A DNA stretch of 20,860 nt from PALSA-505 sp036495485 (GCA_036495485.1 DASXMU010000463.1:1-20860), one strand, 5' to 3'. Positions 1 through 8,745 are shown, counted from the first letter of the stretch. Notes: generated by a model from the sequence alone, not told the origin. Translations and numbers: made by a program.

Positions 1-1970
1 ATGGCCTGGAGGGCGATGGTCGCGTCCGCCATGTACTGGGCGCTCACCGCGCCGGCCTGCGATGCCTCCCGGCTGGCGTGTTCCAGCCGGTCAACGCTGC
101 CATCGCGCAGCATATCGTCGGTCCCGAGCCTGATCAGCGCATGGAACTCTTCGATCCGCAGGTGGTGCCGCACGGCGATCTGACGCGCTCGTTCCAGGCA
201 GGCGGTCGCCTCGTCCGGATCCCGGGACCGGCTCAGAGCCCCGAGGAGCTGCCAGGCGCGGCATGCGACGTCTGGCAGCCGTGCGGTCTCGGCTATGCTC
301 GCGGCCCGGCGTGCCAGGGCCTCAGCCGCCTGCATCTGACCTGGTCCGGGAAGGTCCAGGACCAGGTGGGCAGCGACGACGTCGATCGGGGCGTTCTCCT
401 GATCAGACGCATCCGGTCCCACCAGCCTTCGGGCGATGTCCACCTGGGCCATGCCGTCGGCGTGTCTGCCTGCTATGACTGCCGCCCAGGCCAGCCTGGT
501 ATGAAGCCTGGCTCGCGAACACCGGCTCAGCAGGCCGGCCAGATGTTCGAGCTCGTTCGCCGAGCTGAGCGCGCGTTCCACCAGCCCGGCCTGGGCCAGG
601 GCATACAGCAAGCTGGCGAACGTGCCCGCCCGGATCTGCGCGTCATCGTCTCCGGTGAGCAGTTCCAGGGCCATGTCCAGCAGGGTGATCGCCGAATTAG
701 CCGCGCCCTGAGCCAGGGCGCGATCGCCCGCCTCGGCGAACAGCTTCCCGGCGCGGGACGGGTCGCCTGCTTGCATGCACAGAGCCGCGCAGGATTGGCA
801 CCACTCTCCCGGCAGGCCGGGATAGACGGCTTCCACCGCGTCCGCGGCCCGTGCGGACAACCGGATGCGCTCATCCGGGGTAAGCAGCGACAGCAGCACG
901 TCGACGATCAGCGGATGCCGGAAGGCATACCAGTCCGGAGTCTCCTCGTCGGGCGCGACCAGTTGGGCAGTGAACTCGGCGTGCAGGTGACTGAGCAGAC
1001 AACGATCGCTCAAGGCCGTGGCCGCATGCAGGACGGCTAGCGGAAACCGCCGGCCCAGCACGGCGGCCATCGAGAGCAGTTCACGTTCCTGCGCGCCGAC
1101 TCGGTCGAGCTGGCCGGCCATGGCCCGGGCGAGCGTGACCGGCACCGTGGTCCGCAACGGGCCGGTCACTTGCCAGCCCTCGCTGGTGTGGACCAGTAGC
1201 CGGTCGTGCACCATTCCGCTCAGTAGCTCCTCTGCCAGCAGCGGGATGCCTGCGCTGCCGGTCCACAGATGCCCGGCCAGCGGGTCGGGAACGTCTCCGG
1301 GTGGAATTCCCAGGCACGCGCCGGCCAGCCGACGCACGTCCTGCGGGTCAAGCCGGTGCAGTTCCACCAGTACGCCGCAGCCACGCTGAGCCGCAGACCT
1401 GGCCAGGCTGAGGGCTGAGCCCGGGTCGCCGCGGACCGTGCCGAGCAGCAACACAGGCTGCCCGTGGAGGTTGTCGGCCAGGTACTCCACCACGGCGAGG
1501 GTCTCGGCGTCGGAGTCCTGCAAGTCATCAAGAACCAGCAGACAGCCACTCTCCTCGCCGACCAGTGCGGTCAGGCGCAGGACAGCCTCGGCGAGAACCG
1601 CTAAGGCGGCTTCGTCCTCCCAGCCTGCGGACGGTCCCAGGTCAGGGACCAGCCGGGCCAGGATGGGGCGATAGGGCCCCAGTCGGTTGACGTCGATCGG
1701 GGCACCGGTCCGCCACAGGGACATCAGCGCCTGAGTCAGCAGCCAGAACGGGACCATGGGCCCTACCGATTTGCCCCGGCCGCGAAGGGTACTCATGCCG
1801 ACGGCGAATCCCAGGTCTGCCGCCGCCAGCGCCAGACGTGACTTGCCGATGCCGCTCTCACCGACGACGAACACCGCGCCGCCGCGCCCGTCCCGGGCGG
1901 CATTCAGGGCATCCTCTAACGTACGGAACTCGTCGTCCCTGCCGACCATGACCGGAGCACGGATCTGCAT
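1..1970 (-). CDS. Large AAA-ATPase transcriptional regulator (LuxR/LAL type), N-terminal part
   Basis: I translated the minus strand from the ATG at 1970 to the left edge and found no stop, giving 656 residues. The protein opens with VGRDDEF, as in AAA_16-type regulators. It then has a Walker A motif GESGIGKS at about residues 37-44 and a Walker B-like LLVLDDLQDSD at about 148-158. A long helical region with TPR-like character follows (FRHPLIVDVLLSLLTPDER, then repeated Ala/Leu-rich helices). This is the architecture of large ATP-binding LuxR-family (LAL) regulators, which usually carry a C-terminal LuxR helix-turn-helix. That end lies outside the window, so DNA binding is inferred, not seen. 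The start lies 55 bases downstream of ftsK in an AT-rich gap with a possible promoter of its own. No upstream in-frame start is available nearby. The target genes cannot be told from this sequence. Confidence 0.85.
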   Translation of the reverse strand, partial: MQIRAPVMVGRDDEFRTLEDALNAARDGRGGAVFVVGESGIGKSRLALAAADLGFAVGMSTLRGRGKSVGPMVPFWLLTQALMSLWRTGAPIDVNRLGPYRPILARLVPDLGPSAGWEDEAALAVLAEAVLRLTALVGEESGCLLVLDDLQDSDAETLAVVEYLADNLHGQPVLLLGTVRGDPGSALSLARSAAQRGCGVLVELHRLDPQDVRRLAGACLGIPPGDVPDPLAGHLWTGSAGIPLLAEELLSGMVHDRLLVHTSEGWQVTGPLRTTVPVTLARAMAGQLDRVGAQERELLSMAAVLGRRFPLAVLHAATALSDRCLLSHLHAEFTAQLVAPDEETPDWYAFRHPLIVDVLLSLLTPDERIRLSARAADAVEAVYPGLPGEWCQSCAALCMQAGDPSRAGKLFAEAGDRALAQGAANSAITLLDMALELLTGDDDAQIRAGTFASLLYALAQAGLVERALSSANELEHLAGLLSRCSRARLHTRLAWAAVIAGRHADGMAQVDIARRLVGPDASDQENAPIDVVAAHLVLDLPGPGQMQAAEALARRAASIAETARLPDVACRAWQLLGALSRSRDPDEATACLERARQIAVRHHLRIEEFHALIRLGTDDMLRDGSVDRLEHASREASQAGAVSAQYMADATIALQA

Positions 1971-1987
1971 TTCCCGACAATAACGAC

Positions 1988-2017
1988 AAATTAATCATCG
2001 GTCCATACAATGGGCAA
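1988..2017 (-). promoter_or_regulatory. Candidate promoter of the LAL-type regulator
   Basis: On the minus strand TTGCCC (2017-2012) and TAATTT (1993-1988) are 18 bases apart in the only AT-rich stretch between ftsK and the regulator gene. Between the -10-like box and the ATG there are two TTGTCG copies nine bases apart. This is a sequence match only. Confidence 0.3.
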
Positions 2018-2025
2018 CCGCAGGG

Positions 2026-5000
2026 TTACCCGCCGCGCAGCGAGCCGAGCAGCTCATCCATGTCGTCCGGCCTGATCAGCACGTCCCTGGCCTTGGATCC
2101 CTCGCTGGGGCCGACGACGCCGCGGCCCTCCAGCAGGTCCATCAGGCGGCCGGCCTTGGCGAAGCCGACCCGCAGCTTGCGCTGCAGCATCGAGGTCGAC
2201 CCAAACTGCGTGGTTATCACCAGCTCGGCGGCCTGCAGCAGCAGTTCGAGGTCGTCGCCGATGTCATCGTCGATCTCCCGCTTCTTGCCCTCGACCGCGA
2301 TGACTTCCTCGGTGTAGGCGGGCTCGGCCTGCTTCTTGCAATGCGCGACGACCTCGTGGATCTCCTTCTCGGTGACAAACGCGTTCTGCAGCCGGATCGG
2401 CTTGCTCGCCCCCATCGGCAGGAACAGCGCGTCACCCTGGCCGACCAGCTTCTCCGCGCCCGGCTGGTCCAGGATGACCCGGGAATCGGCCAGGCTGGCG
2501 GTCGCGAACGCCAGCCGGGACGGCACGTTCGCCTTAATCAGCCCGGTCACTACGTCCACACTGGGCCGCTGGGTCGCCAGCACCAGGTGAATGCCCGCCG
2601 CCCTGGCCAGCTGGGTGATCCGGACGATCGAGTCCTCCACGTCCCTGGGGGCGACCATCATCAAGTCGGCCAGCTCGTCCACGATCACCAGCAGGTAGGG
2701 GTAGGGCAGGTAGACCCGCTCGCTGCCCGGCGGCGGGGTGAGCTTGCCCGCCCGCACCGCCGCGTTGAATTCATCGATGTGCCGGAACCCCGACGCGGCC
2801 AGGTCGTCGTAGCGGCGGTCCATCTCCCCGACCACCCAGCCCAGCGCCTCGGCCGCCTTCTTCGGGCTGGTGATGATCGGCGTGATCAACTGCGGCACAC
2901 CCTGATAGGAGGTCAGCTCGACCCGCTTGGGGTCGACCAGGATCATCCGCACCTCATCCGGGGTGGCCCGCAGCAGAATCGACGTGATCAGCCCATTGAT
3001 GCAGGTCGAGTTGTGCGTCGGAATGCATGAACGACTAGCGAGGTAAAGCCGGCTCGGGCTGCTGACCTCAATGCAGCGAACCGGCACTGACTCAACCGGC
3101 CGCACATCGACTATGTATCGCTGCCGCGCGGTGCTGGTGGGCAGGGTCAGACGCTGGCGCGCCAGCTTACGGCTGAGCCAGAAGACAGGCTCGTGCGGGG
3201 TGAAGCACACGGTATAGACGGTCGATGTGCTCTCATCGCGACCGCGGCAGGGTTTGGTTCTCAGGGTGGCCTTGTAGCCGAGGCCGAGCGCAAGTTCCAG
3301 TGCCTCGTGGGCGAGTCGTTTGTTGGTGACCGCGAACTCAACCGCACCCCGAGCGCTGCAGTAACCATCCGTGTCAAGCAAGCCCGCTAGCAAGGCCCGG
3401 CGCTGTGAGACCGACGCCCGCAGATATATCTCCGGAATGTGCTTGGCGCCAAGCACACCAAGCTTACGCAAGCTGACCTTAATACCGTTCGATTGCCGCC
3501 GGTCCGGCTCCGCTGACCGCTCACTGATCCCGTAGTTGAGCGGGGCGCCGTGCTTGGTAACCGTGTATCCGTCACCACGGATCGAATCGATGATCTCCTC
3601 GTCCGCACTGGTAATGCGGGGTCCTTCGGAACTTCCGTCGCCCAGCCAGCAGCCGAACGTGTATGGGGCGATGGGCAGCTCCCGCTCCGGGTATCGCAGC
3701 GGTCCACACAACAGGACCGAATGGTTGACACGTCCCCAGTCGCGAAGCGACGCGGCGATCTGCTTCGTTGTGACAGGCTCAGCGTCAGCTTGGCGAATGT
3801 GACCGCTACCAGCAGGAGCACTGACACGTTCCATAAGCACCTTATAGAGCAGATGCCGGGAATATGCCGGCGCCCAGAAGCCAACCTCACGCCCGCCCCG
3901 GCGGTAGGTTGGCCGGATGATGCGGCCTTCCTTGGGGAGATCTTTAATCACCCGGTAGATGATGTTGCGGAACTGCGCGCCAGCATCAGCCACGACCTCA
4001 GCCGTTCCGGTGAGCCGGTCCGGTTCACTCAGGACCTTGGCTGCCAGCTCAGCAAGACGTGCGAGATCGGCCGGTGGCCAGTATGGGGCACCCCGTGGCG
4101 GCCGCGCTCGCTGTTGACGTCCCATCGCCGTGCTGGTCTGCCAGAGATGCCCGGCGTCTGCCACGATGACGGTGCCATCGGAAAACTCGACCTCGTAGCA
4201 CGGTCGGCCATGCATGACCGGGGTAGCGGCGATCACCGATGATGAGCAGCCTTGCTCGTCGAAGACCTCGTCGCCCACCTGGATATCCCCCATGGTCGTC
4301 CAGCCACGGGGGGTAGGGATTGGCGTGTCGAGGGCAAGCGCCTTGCCCGCGCCGGTCGCGCCGGCGATCAGAATGTGTGGCATCTTCGCGAGGTTGGCCA
4401 CCACTGTGTGGCCCTCGACGTCCTTGCCCAGCCCGACCACCATCGGATGGTGGTCGGACACCGCCACCGGCGAGCGCAGCACGTCGCCCAGGCTGACCAC
4501 TTCGCGGTCGGTGTTGGGGATCTCCACCCCGATCGCGGACTTGCCCGGGATCGGGGAAAGGATCCGCACGTCCGCGCTCTTCACCGCGTAGGCGATGTTC
4601 TTCGACAGCGCGGTGACCCGCTCCACCTTGACCGCTGGGGCCAGCTCGATCTCATACCTGGTCACCGTCGGCCCCCGGGTGAACCCGGTCACCTGAGCGT
4701 CCACGTCGAACTGCTCCATCACCCCGGTCAGCGCATCGACCATGAAGTCGTTGGCTCTGGTGCGCGCCTTGGGCGCCGAGCCAGGCCGCAGCAGCGCGGC
4801 CGGCGGCAGCGTGTAGCTGGCATCGGTCGCCCCGGTCAGCATGAGCTGCTCGGGCGCACGGCGCAGCCGGTCATGCTCGACGGGCGCGGCAGCGGCCGGC
4901 GCCTTGGCGGGCTGCGCCCTCTCCCCCGCAGCCTCGGCCGGGTCACCCGGCGACGGGCCGAAGCCCAGCGCCTCAAGCAGCCCTTCATCACCGGCTGCCG

Positions 5001-6096
5001 CACCCCCACGGGAACCCCGCTTCGCCGTGGCTGGCACCGAGTCGCTGGGGACGATGCCGCCGGGCCCGGGACCGATGGAATCGGACCCCTCGGCGGCGGC
5101 CCCCGCCTTACCCTGTCTGGCCCGGCTGCCACGGCCGCCCAGAAGCGGGCTGTCATAGGGCTGGTCGTGCTCGCCCGCCTCGATGGCCTGCTGGCGCCTG
5201 CCGAGCCGGACCACGCGGCCGGCTGACGTCCGTTCGGAAGCCTGGGTTTTCTCCCCATCGTCAGGACCGCCACCTCGCCGCAGCTCGGTGAGACGGCCGG
5301 GGAGCGTGTGCAGCGGGGTCGCGGTGATCACCAGCACGCCGAAGCCGGCCACCAGGGCGAGCAGCGGGGCGGCCACCCAGGAGGTCAGCCCGGCGACCAG
5401 CGGCGCCGACGCGAAGAACCCGATCAGCCCGCCGGCGTGCCGCATCGCGGTGGAGCCGTCGGTGGGCTGCGGGGTGCCGTTGGCGATGTGCACCAGGCCG
5501 ACAGCCCCGATGATCAGCGCCGCCCAGCCGATGACCATCCGGCCGGTTTCGGCGTTGCGGTCGGGGTGGCGCAGGAACCGCCAGCCGAGCAGGCCCAGCA
5601 GGATCGGGATCGCCCAGGCGACCGATCCGAACGCGCCACGCAGGAACGCGTTCATCAGCCGGCCGGCCACGTTGTCCATCGACCACCAGGTGGTGGCTGC
5701 CGTGATGATCGCGACGCCGATCGCGGTCAGGCCGATCCCGTCCCTGCGGTGCGCCGGGTCGAGATCGCGTGCGCTGCGGCCGATGCCGCGGGCCATCGCC
5801 CCGGCACCGTGCGCGATCAGCATCCACAGCCCGGCCACCGCGCTGGCGGCCCAGCCCAGCAGGATGAGAACCGGATGCGCCGAGACCGACGGCGGCGCGT
5901 TGCGCTTGCTCGTGGCCTGGCGGCCCTTGCCTTTGCCGCCCTTGCCACCCTTGGCCGCAGAACCGGAGCGCTTCGACGCGGCACCCTTGGCAGGTGAGCG
6001 GCCGTTGGCAAGCTGACGCCCCCGGGGCGCGGACCCGGCCTTGCCGCCGCCGGAACGGTTAGCGGTCTGCGTGCTCCTGGGCGCACGAGTGGCCAT
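2026..6096 (-). CDS. ftsK: DNA translocase FtsK with in-frame intein in the Walker A motif
   Basis: The 1356-residue precursor would splice to a 912-residue FtsK/SpoIIIE-type translocase, a normal length for actinomycetes. FtsK pumps chromosomal DNA through the closing septum. Residues 1-70 are a Lys/Gly/Arg-rich cytoplasmic tail. About four or five membrane segments follow between residues 73 and 263, then a Pro/Gly/Ala linker to about 400. The alpha-beta motor starts near 430 (DFMVDALTGVMEQFDVDAQV). Walker A is split: GATGAGK ends at residue 585 and the +1 Ser is residue 1030. Walker B (LLVIVDELADLMMV) lies near 1135-1148. The C-terminal gamma winged helix, which reads DNA polarity sequences, spans about 1280-1343 (ITTQFGSTSMLQRKLRVGF). 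The ATG start has GGTGAG four bases upstream. Because the intein sits in the P-loop, the motor should be inactive until splicing. Confidence 0.95.
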   Translation of the reverse strand: MATRAPRSTQTANRSGGGKAGSAPRGRQLANGRSPAKGAASKRSGSAAKGGKGGKGKGRQATSKRNAPPSVSAHPVLILLGWAASAVAGLWMLIAHGAGAMARGIGRSARDLDPAHRRDGIGLTAIGVAIITAATTWWSMDNVAGRLMNAFLRGAFGSVAWAIPILLGLLGWRFLRHPDRNAETGRMVIGWAALIIGAVGLVHIANGTPQPTDGSTAMRHAGGLIGFFASAPLVAGLTSWVAAPLLALVAGFGVLVITATPLHTLPGRLTELRRGGGPDDGEKTQASERTSAGRVVRLGRRQQAIEAGEHDQPYDSPLLGGRGSRARQGKAGAAAEGSDSIGPGPGGIVPSDSVPATAKRGSRGGAAAGDEGLLEALGFGPSPGDPAEAAGERAQPAKAPAAAAPVEHDRLRRAPEQLMLTGATDASYTLPPAALLRPGSAPKARTRANDFMVDALTGVMEQFDVDAQVTGFTRGPTVTRYEIELAPAVKVERVTALSKNIAYAVKSADVRILSPIPGKSAIGVEIPNTDREVVSLGDVLRSPVAVSDHHPMVVGLGKDVEGHTVVANLAKMPHILIAGATGAGKALALDTPIPTPRGWTTMGDIQVGDEVFDEQGCSSSVIAATPVMHGRPCYEVEFSDGTVIVADAGHLWQTSTAMGRQQRARPPRGAPYWPPADLARLAELAAKVLSEPDRLTGTAEVVADAGAQFRNIIYRVIKDLPKEGRIIRPTYRRGGREVGFWAPAYSRHLLYKVLMERVSAPAGSGHIRQADAEPVTTKQIAASLRDWGRVNHSVLLCGPLRYPERELPIAPYTFGCWLGDGSSEGPRITSADEEIIDSIRGDGYTVTKHGAPLNYGISERSAEPDRRQSNGIKVSLRKLGVLGAKHIPEIYLRASVSQRRALLAGLLDTDGYCSARGAVEFAVTNKRLAHEALELALGLGYKATLRTKPCRGRDESTSTVYTVCFTPHEPVFWLSRKLARQRLTLPTSTARQRYIVDVRPVESVPVRCIEVSSPSRLYLASRSCIPTHNSTCINGLITSILLRATPDEVRMILVDPKRVELTSYQGVPQLITPIITSPKKAAEALGWVVGEMDRRYDDLAASGFRHIDEFNAAVRAGKLTPPPGSERVYLPYPYLLVIVDELADLMMVAPRDVEDSIVRITQLARAAGIHLVLATQRPSVDVVTGLIKANVPSRLAFATASLADSRVILDQPGAEKLVGQGDALFLPMGASKPIRLQNAFVTEKEIHEVVAHCKKQAEPAYTEEVIAVEGKKREIDDDIGDDLELLLQAAELVITTQFGSTSMLQRKLRVGFAKAGRLMDLLEGRGVVGPSEGSKARDVLIRPDDMDELLGSLRGG
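3010..4341 (-). mobile_element. Class 3 intein with LAGLIDADG homing endonuclease, inserted in FtsK
   Basis: The intein covers residues 586-1029 of the precursor (444 aa). Removing it restores the P-loop GATGAGK-STCING exactly. Position 1 is Ala (ALALDTPIPTP), not Cys or Ser, so the standard first splicing step is impossible. It has the three residues that define class 3 inteins. Trp652 lies two residues after His650 in block B (AGHLWQT). Cys1008 sits in block F (VRCIEV). Thr1027 precedes the terminal His-Asn in block G (IPTHN), and the +1 residue is Ser. Known class 3 chemistry uses the block F Cys to attack the N-terminal junction directly. Two endonuclease motifs are visible: FGCWLGDGSS at 814-822 and LAGLLDTDG at 903-911, each keeping its acidic residue. 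So the endonuclease may be active. GC content looks lower than in the FtsK exteins, consistent with horizontal arrival. Confidence 0.93.
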
Positions 6097-6181
6097 GATC
6101 TCACCGTAGCGAGCAACCGGGCGTGGGCCGCGAAGGCGCGCCTACGCCGGTAGCAAAACGGGCACAATATACCGCTGTCTT

Positions 6182-6210
6182 GACGGTCGTCAGATTATCG
6201 ACATACCGTC
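6182..6210 (+). promoter_or_regulatory. Nested inverted repeat upstream of the oxygenase gene, candidate operator/promoter
   Basis: GACGGTCG (6182-6189) faces CGAC (6199-6202) and ACCGTC (6205-6210): an outer 6-base and an inner 4-base inverted repeat around the AT-rich centre TCAGATTAT. A -35-like TTGACG starts at 6180. The site lies 26-54 bases before the GTG start and inside the 139-base divergent gap with ftsK. It does not match the E. coli PaaX box that I know, so the binding protein is unknown. Confidence 0.35.
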
Positions 6211-6235
6211 GGAACGGAGAGCGACAGGAGGCGGC

Positions 6236-8743
6236 GTGCGGATCGCGATCGCGGGCGGCGGGCCTGGCGGGCTCTACTTCGCCGCCCTCATCAGACAGCT
6301 CGGTTCCAGGCAGCTCGGTCCCGGGCACGAGATAACCATCTGGGAGCGCAACGCGCCGGATGACACGTTCGGCTTCGGCGTCGTGTTCTCCGACGAGACG
6401 CTGGGCGGCATCGAGACCGCCGACCCCGCCATCTACCGGGCGATGGAGCGCGAGTTCGCCCGCTGGGACGACATCGACGTGCACTTCCGCGGTGAGACGA
6501 TCACCAGCGGCGGGCACGGCTTCGCGGCGATGAGCAGGCGGCGGCTGCTCGGCATCCTGCAGCGGCGCTGCCTCGACCTCGGCGTCACGCTGCACTTCCG
6601 CACCGAGGCGCCGCCCATCGGCGAGCTGGCCACCGGCTACGACCTGGTGATCGCGGCCGACGGGGCCAGCTCCGCGATCCGCGCCGGGCTGGCGGAAGCG
6701 TTCCAGCCTGACTTCGAGACCCGGCGCTGCAAGTACATGTGGCTCGGCACCGACCTGGTCTTCGACGCCTTCAAGTTCTACATCGAGCAGACGCCCTACG
6801 GCGTGATGCAGATCCACGGCTACCCCTACGACGCGACCGGCAGCACGTTCATCGCCGAGATGCACGAGGACGTGTGGAACGCGGCCGGGTTCGGTGAGCT
6901 GGCCGCGGCCGCCGCCGCGCGCGGGCTGCCGCCGGGGGCGTCGGACGAGCCGTCGATCGAGCGGATCAGGGAGATGTTCGCCAAGGTCCTGGACGGCCAC
7001 GCGGTGCACGCCAACAACTCCAGGTGGATCAGCTTCGGCACGCTGCGCTGCGGTAGCTGGCGGCACGGCAACGTGATCCTGCTCGGCGACGCCGCCCATA
7101 CAGCGCACTTCTCGATCGGGTCGGGGACCAAGCTGGCCATGGAGGACGCGCTGGCGCTGGCCGCCTGCCTGCACGAGCAGCCGTCCGTGGACGGCGCGCT
7201 AGCCGCCTACGAGGCCGAGCGCCGGCCGGTGGTCGCCTCGGTGCAGCGGGCCGCCCAGGCGAGCCTGGAATGGTTCGAGAACCTGGGCCAGTACATCCAC
7301 CAGGAGCCCGAGCAGTTCGCGTTCAACATCATCACCCGCAGCCGCCGGGTCACCCACGGCAACCTGCGGCTGCGCGACCCTGAGTTCGCGGCCCGGATGG
7401 ACACCTGGTTCGCCAGGCACGAGAAGCGGCGGGGCATGGCCGTAGGGCATGTTTCCGGCCAGGAAAGTACAGCCGTAGGGTGTGTCTCCGGCCAGGAAAG
7501 TGCCGTAGGGCATGTTTCCGGCCAAGAAGGTACAGCCGTAGGGCGTGTTTCCGGCCAAGAGAGTACAGCGCCGCCGATGTTCCAGCCGCTGCGGCTGCGC
7601 GGCCTCGAACTGGCCAACCGCGTGGTCGTCAGCGCGATGGACATGTACGCGGCCGAAGACGGGGTGCCCACCGACTTCCACCTGGTGCACCTGGGCGGCA
7701 AGGCGCTCGGCGGGGCGGGCCTGGTGATGACGGAGATGGTGTGCGTGTCGCCGGAGGGGCGGATCTCGCCCGGCTGCACCGGTCTCTATACCCCCGAGCA
7801 GGAGAGCGCCTGGCGGCGCATCGTGGACTTCGTGCACACCCAGTCGGCGGCCGGGATCGGGCTCCAGCTCGGGCACTCCGGCCGCAAGGGCTCGACGAAG
7901 CTGATGTGGGAGGGCATCGACCAGCCGCTGGAATCGGGCAACTGGCCGCTGTGCGCGCCGTCGCCGCTGCCCTACCTGCCGGGGGTCAGCCAGGTTCCGG
8001 CCGAGCTGACCACCGGCGACATGGCGGCCATCAGGGAGCAGTTCGTGGCCGCCACGGTGGCGGCGGACCGATGCGGCTTCGACCTGGCCGAGCTGCACTG
8101 CGCGCACGGCTACCTGCTGTCGTCGTTCATCTCGCCACTGGCCAACCAGCGGTCCGACGGCTATGGCGGGTCGCTGGCCGGGCGGCTGCGCTACCCGCTG
8201 GAGGTGTTCGCGGCGATGCGCGCGGCCTGGCCGGCCGAAAAGCCGATGACCGTGCGGATCTCGGCCACGGACTGGCATCCGGGCGGGATCACCGGGGCGG
8301 ACGCGATCCAGATCGCCCGCGCCTTCCAGCAGGCCGGCGCCGACGCCATCGACGTGTCCACCGGCCAGGTGACGCCCGATGAGGCGCCGGCCTTCGGCCG
8401 TTCCTACCAGGCGCCGTTCGCGGACGCGATCCGCAACCAGGTGGGCATCGCCACCATCGCCGTGGGCGTCATCTCCTCGTTCGACGACGTGAACTCGCTC
8501 ATCCTGGCCGGGCGGGCCGACCTGTGCGCGATCGGCCGCGCCCACCTGTACGACCCGAACTGGACGCTGCACGCCGCGGCCGAGCAGTCCTACACCGGGC
8601 CCGGCGTGACCTGGCCGCAGCCCTGGGCGGCCGGCAACCGCCGGCCCCAGACGGGACGGACCGACGGGCCCCGCCCCCGGCTGGAGCTCATCGCACGCGG
8701 CGCGACGGGCACACGGCACCAGCGCTGGCGCCCATCCGCGTGA
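6236..8743 (+). CDS. Bifunctional aryl-CoA monooxygenase/reductase (2-aminobenzoyl-CoA or salicylyl-CoA type)
   Basis: This 835-residue protein fuses two flavoenzymes. Residues 1 to about 395 form a group A FAD monooxygenase, with the dinucleotide fold GGGPGG at 7-12 and the FAD motif GNVILLGDAAHTAHF near 280-294. From about residue 448 (MFQPLRLRGLELANRVV) there is an Old-Yellow-Enzyme domain with QLGHSGRKGS, ELHCAHGYLL, the signature SPLANQRSDGYGGSLAGRLR and AIGRAHLYDPNW. The same order is found in 2-aminobenzoyl-CoA monooxygenase/reductase of aerobic anthranilate breakdown and in salicylyl-CoA 5-hydroxylase (SdgC type). Residues 402-444, between the domains, are four in-frame tandem repeats. 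With an Arg-rich tail of some 25 residues they make it longer than the roughly 770 expected. The GTG start has AGGAGG four bases upstream. The nearby RidA protein and CoA ligase favour an amino-substituted substrate, but this is inference. Confidence 0.9.
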   Translation: MRIAIAGGGPGGLYFAALIRQLGSRQLGPGHEITIWERNAPDDTFGFGVVFSDETLGGIETADPAIYRAMEREFARWDDIDVHFRGETITSGGHGFAAMSRRRLLGILQRRCLDLGVTLHFRTEAPPIGELATGYDLVIAADGASSAIRAGLAEAFQPDFETRRCKYMWLGTDLVFDAFKFYIEQTPYGVMQIHGYPYDATGSTFIAEMHEDVWNAAGFGELAAAAAARGLPPGASDEPSIERIREMFAKVLDGHAVHANNSRWISFGTLRCGSWRHGNVILLGDAAHTAHFSIGSGTKLAMEDALALAACLHEQPSVDGALAAYEAERRPVVASVQRAAQASLEWFENLGQYIHQEPEQFAFNIITRSRRVTHGNLRLRDPEFAARMDTWFARHEKRRGMAVGHVSGQESTAVGCVSGQESAVGHVSGQEGTAVGRVSGQESTAPPMFQPLRLRGLELANRVVVSAMDMYAAEDGVPTDFHLVHLGGKALGGAGLVMTEMVCVSPEGRISPGCTGLYTPEQESAWRRIVDFVHTQSAAGIGLQLGHSGRKGSTKLMWEGIDQPLESGNWPLCAPSPLPYLPGVSQVPAELTTGDMAAIREQFVAATVAADRCGFDLAELHCAHGYLLSSFISPLANQRSDGYGGSLAGRLRYPLEVFAAMRAAWPAEKPMTVRISATDWHPGGITGADAIQIARAFQQAGADAIDVSTGQVTPDEAPAFGRSYQAPFADAIRNQVGIATIAVGVISSFDDVNSLILAGRADLCAIGRAHLYDPNWTLHAAAEQSYTGPGVTWPQPWAAGNRRPQTGRTDGPRPRLELIARGATGTRHQRWRPSA
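7439..7567 (+). repeat. Four-copy 33/30-base tandem repeat inside the oxygenase/reductase linker
   Basis: Copies start at 7439, 7472, 7502 and 7535. The unit begins GCCGTAGGGCATGTTTCCGG and runs on CCAGGAAAGTACA. Copy 2 lacks one codon (30 bases), so the frame is always kept. The units encode AVGHVSGQEST, AVGCVSGQES, AVGHVSGQEGT and AVGRVSGQEST. Copy 1 holds a perfect TTTCC-GGCCA-GGAAA stem-loop. Base composition is visibly less GC-rich than the flanking coding sequence. Confidence 0.9.
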
Positions 8744-8745
8744 TC

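Noticed and set aside
78..1040. 320-codon plus-strand frame at the left edge
   Set aside because: It lies opposite the continuous ATPase-regulator frame, which has Walker motifs; its own translation has no recognisable domain.
3010..4341. Insertion that disrupts ftsK (pseudogene)
   Set aside because: The frame is intact through both junctions, and splicing motifs and endonuclease motifs are complete, so an intein explains it better than a broken gene.
7439..7567. Four evenly spaced repeats resembling a small CRISPR array
   Set aside because: The units follow each other without unique spacers, are in frame within a protein gene, and no cas gene is present.
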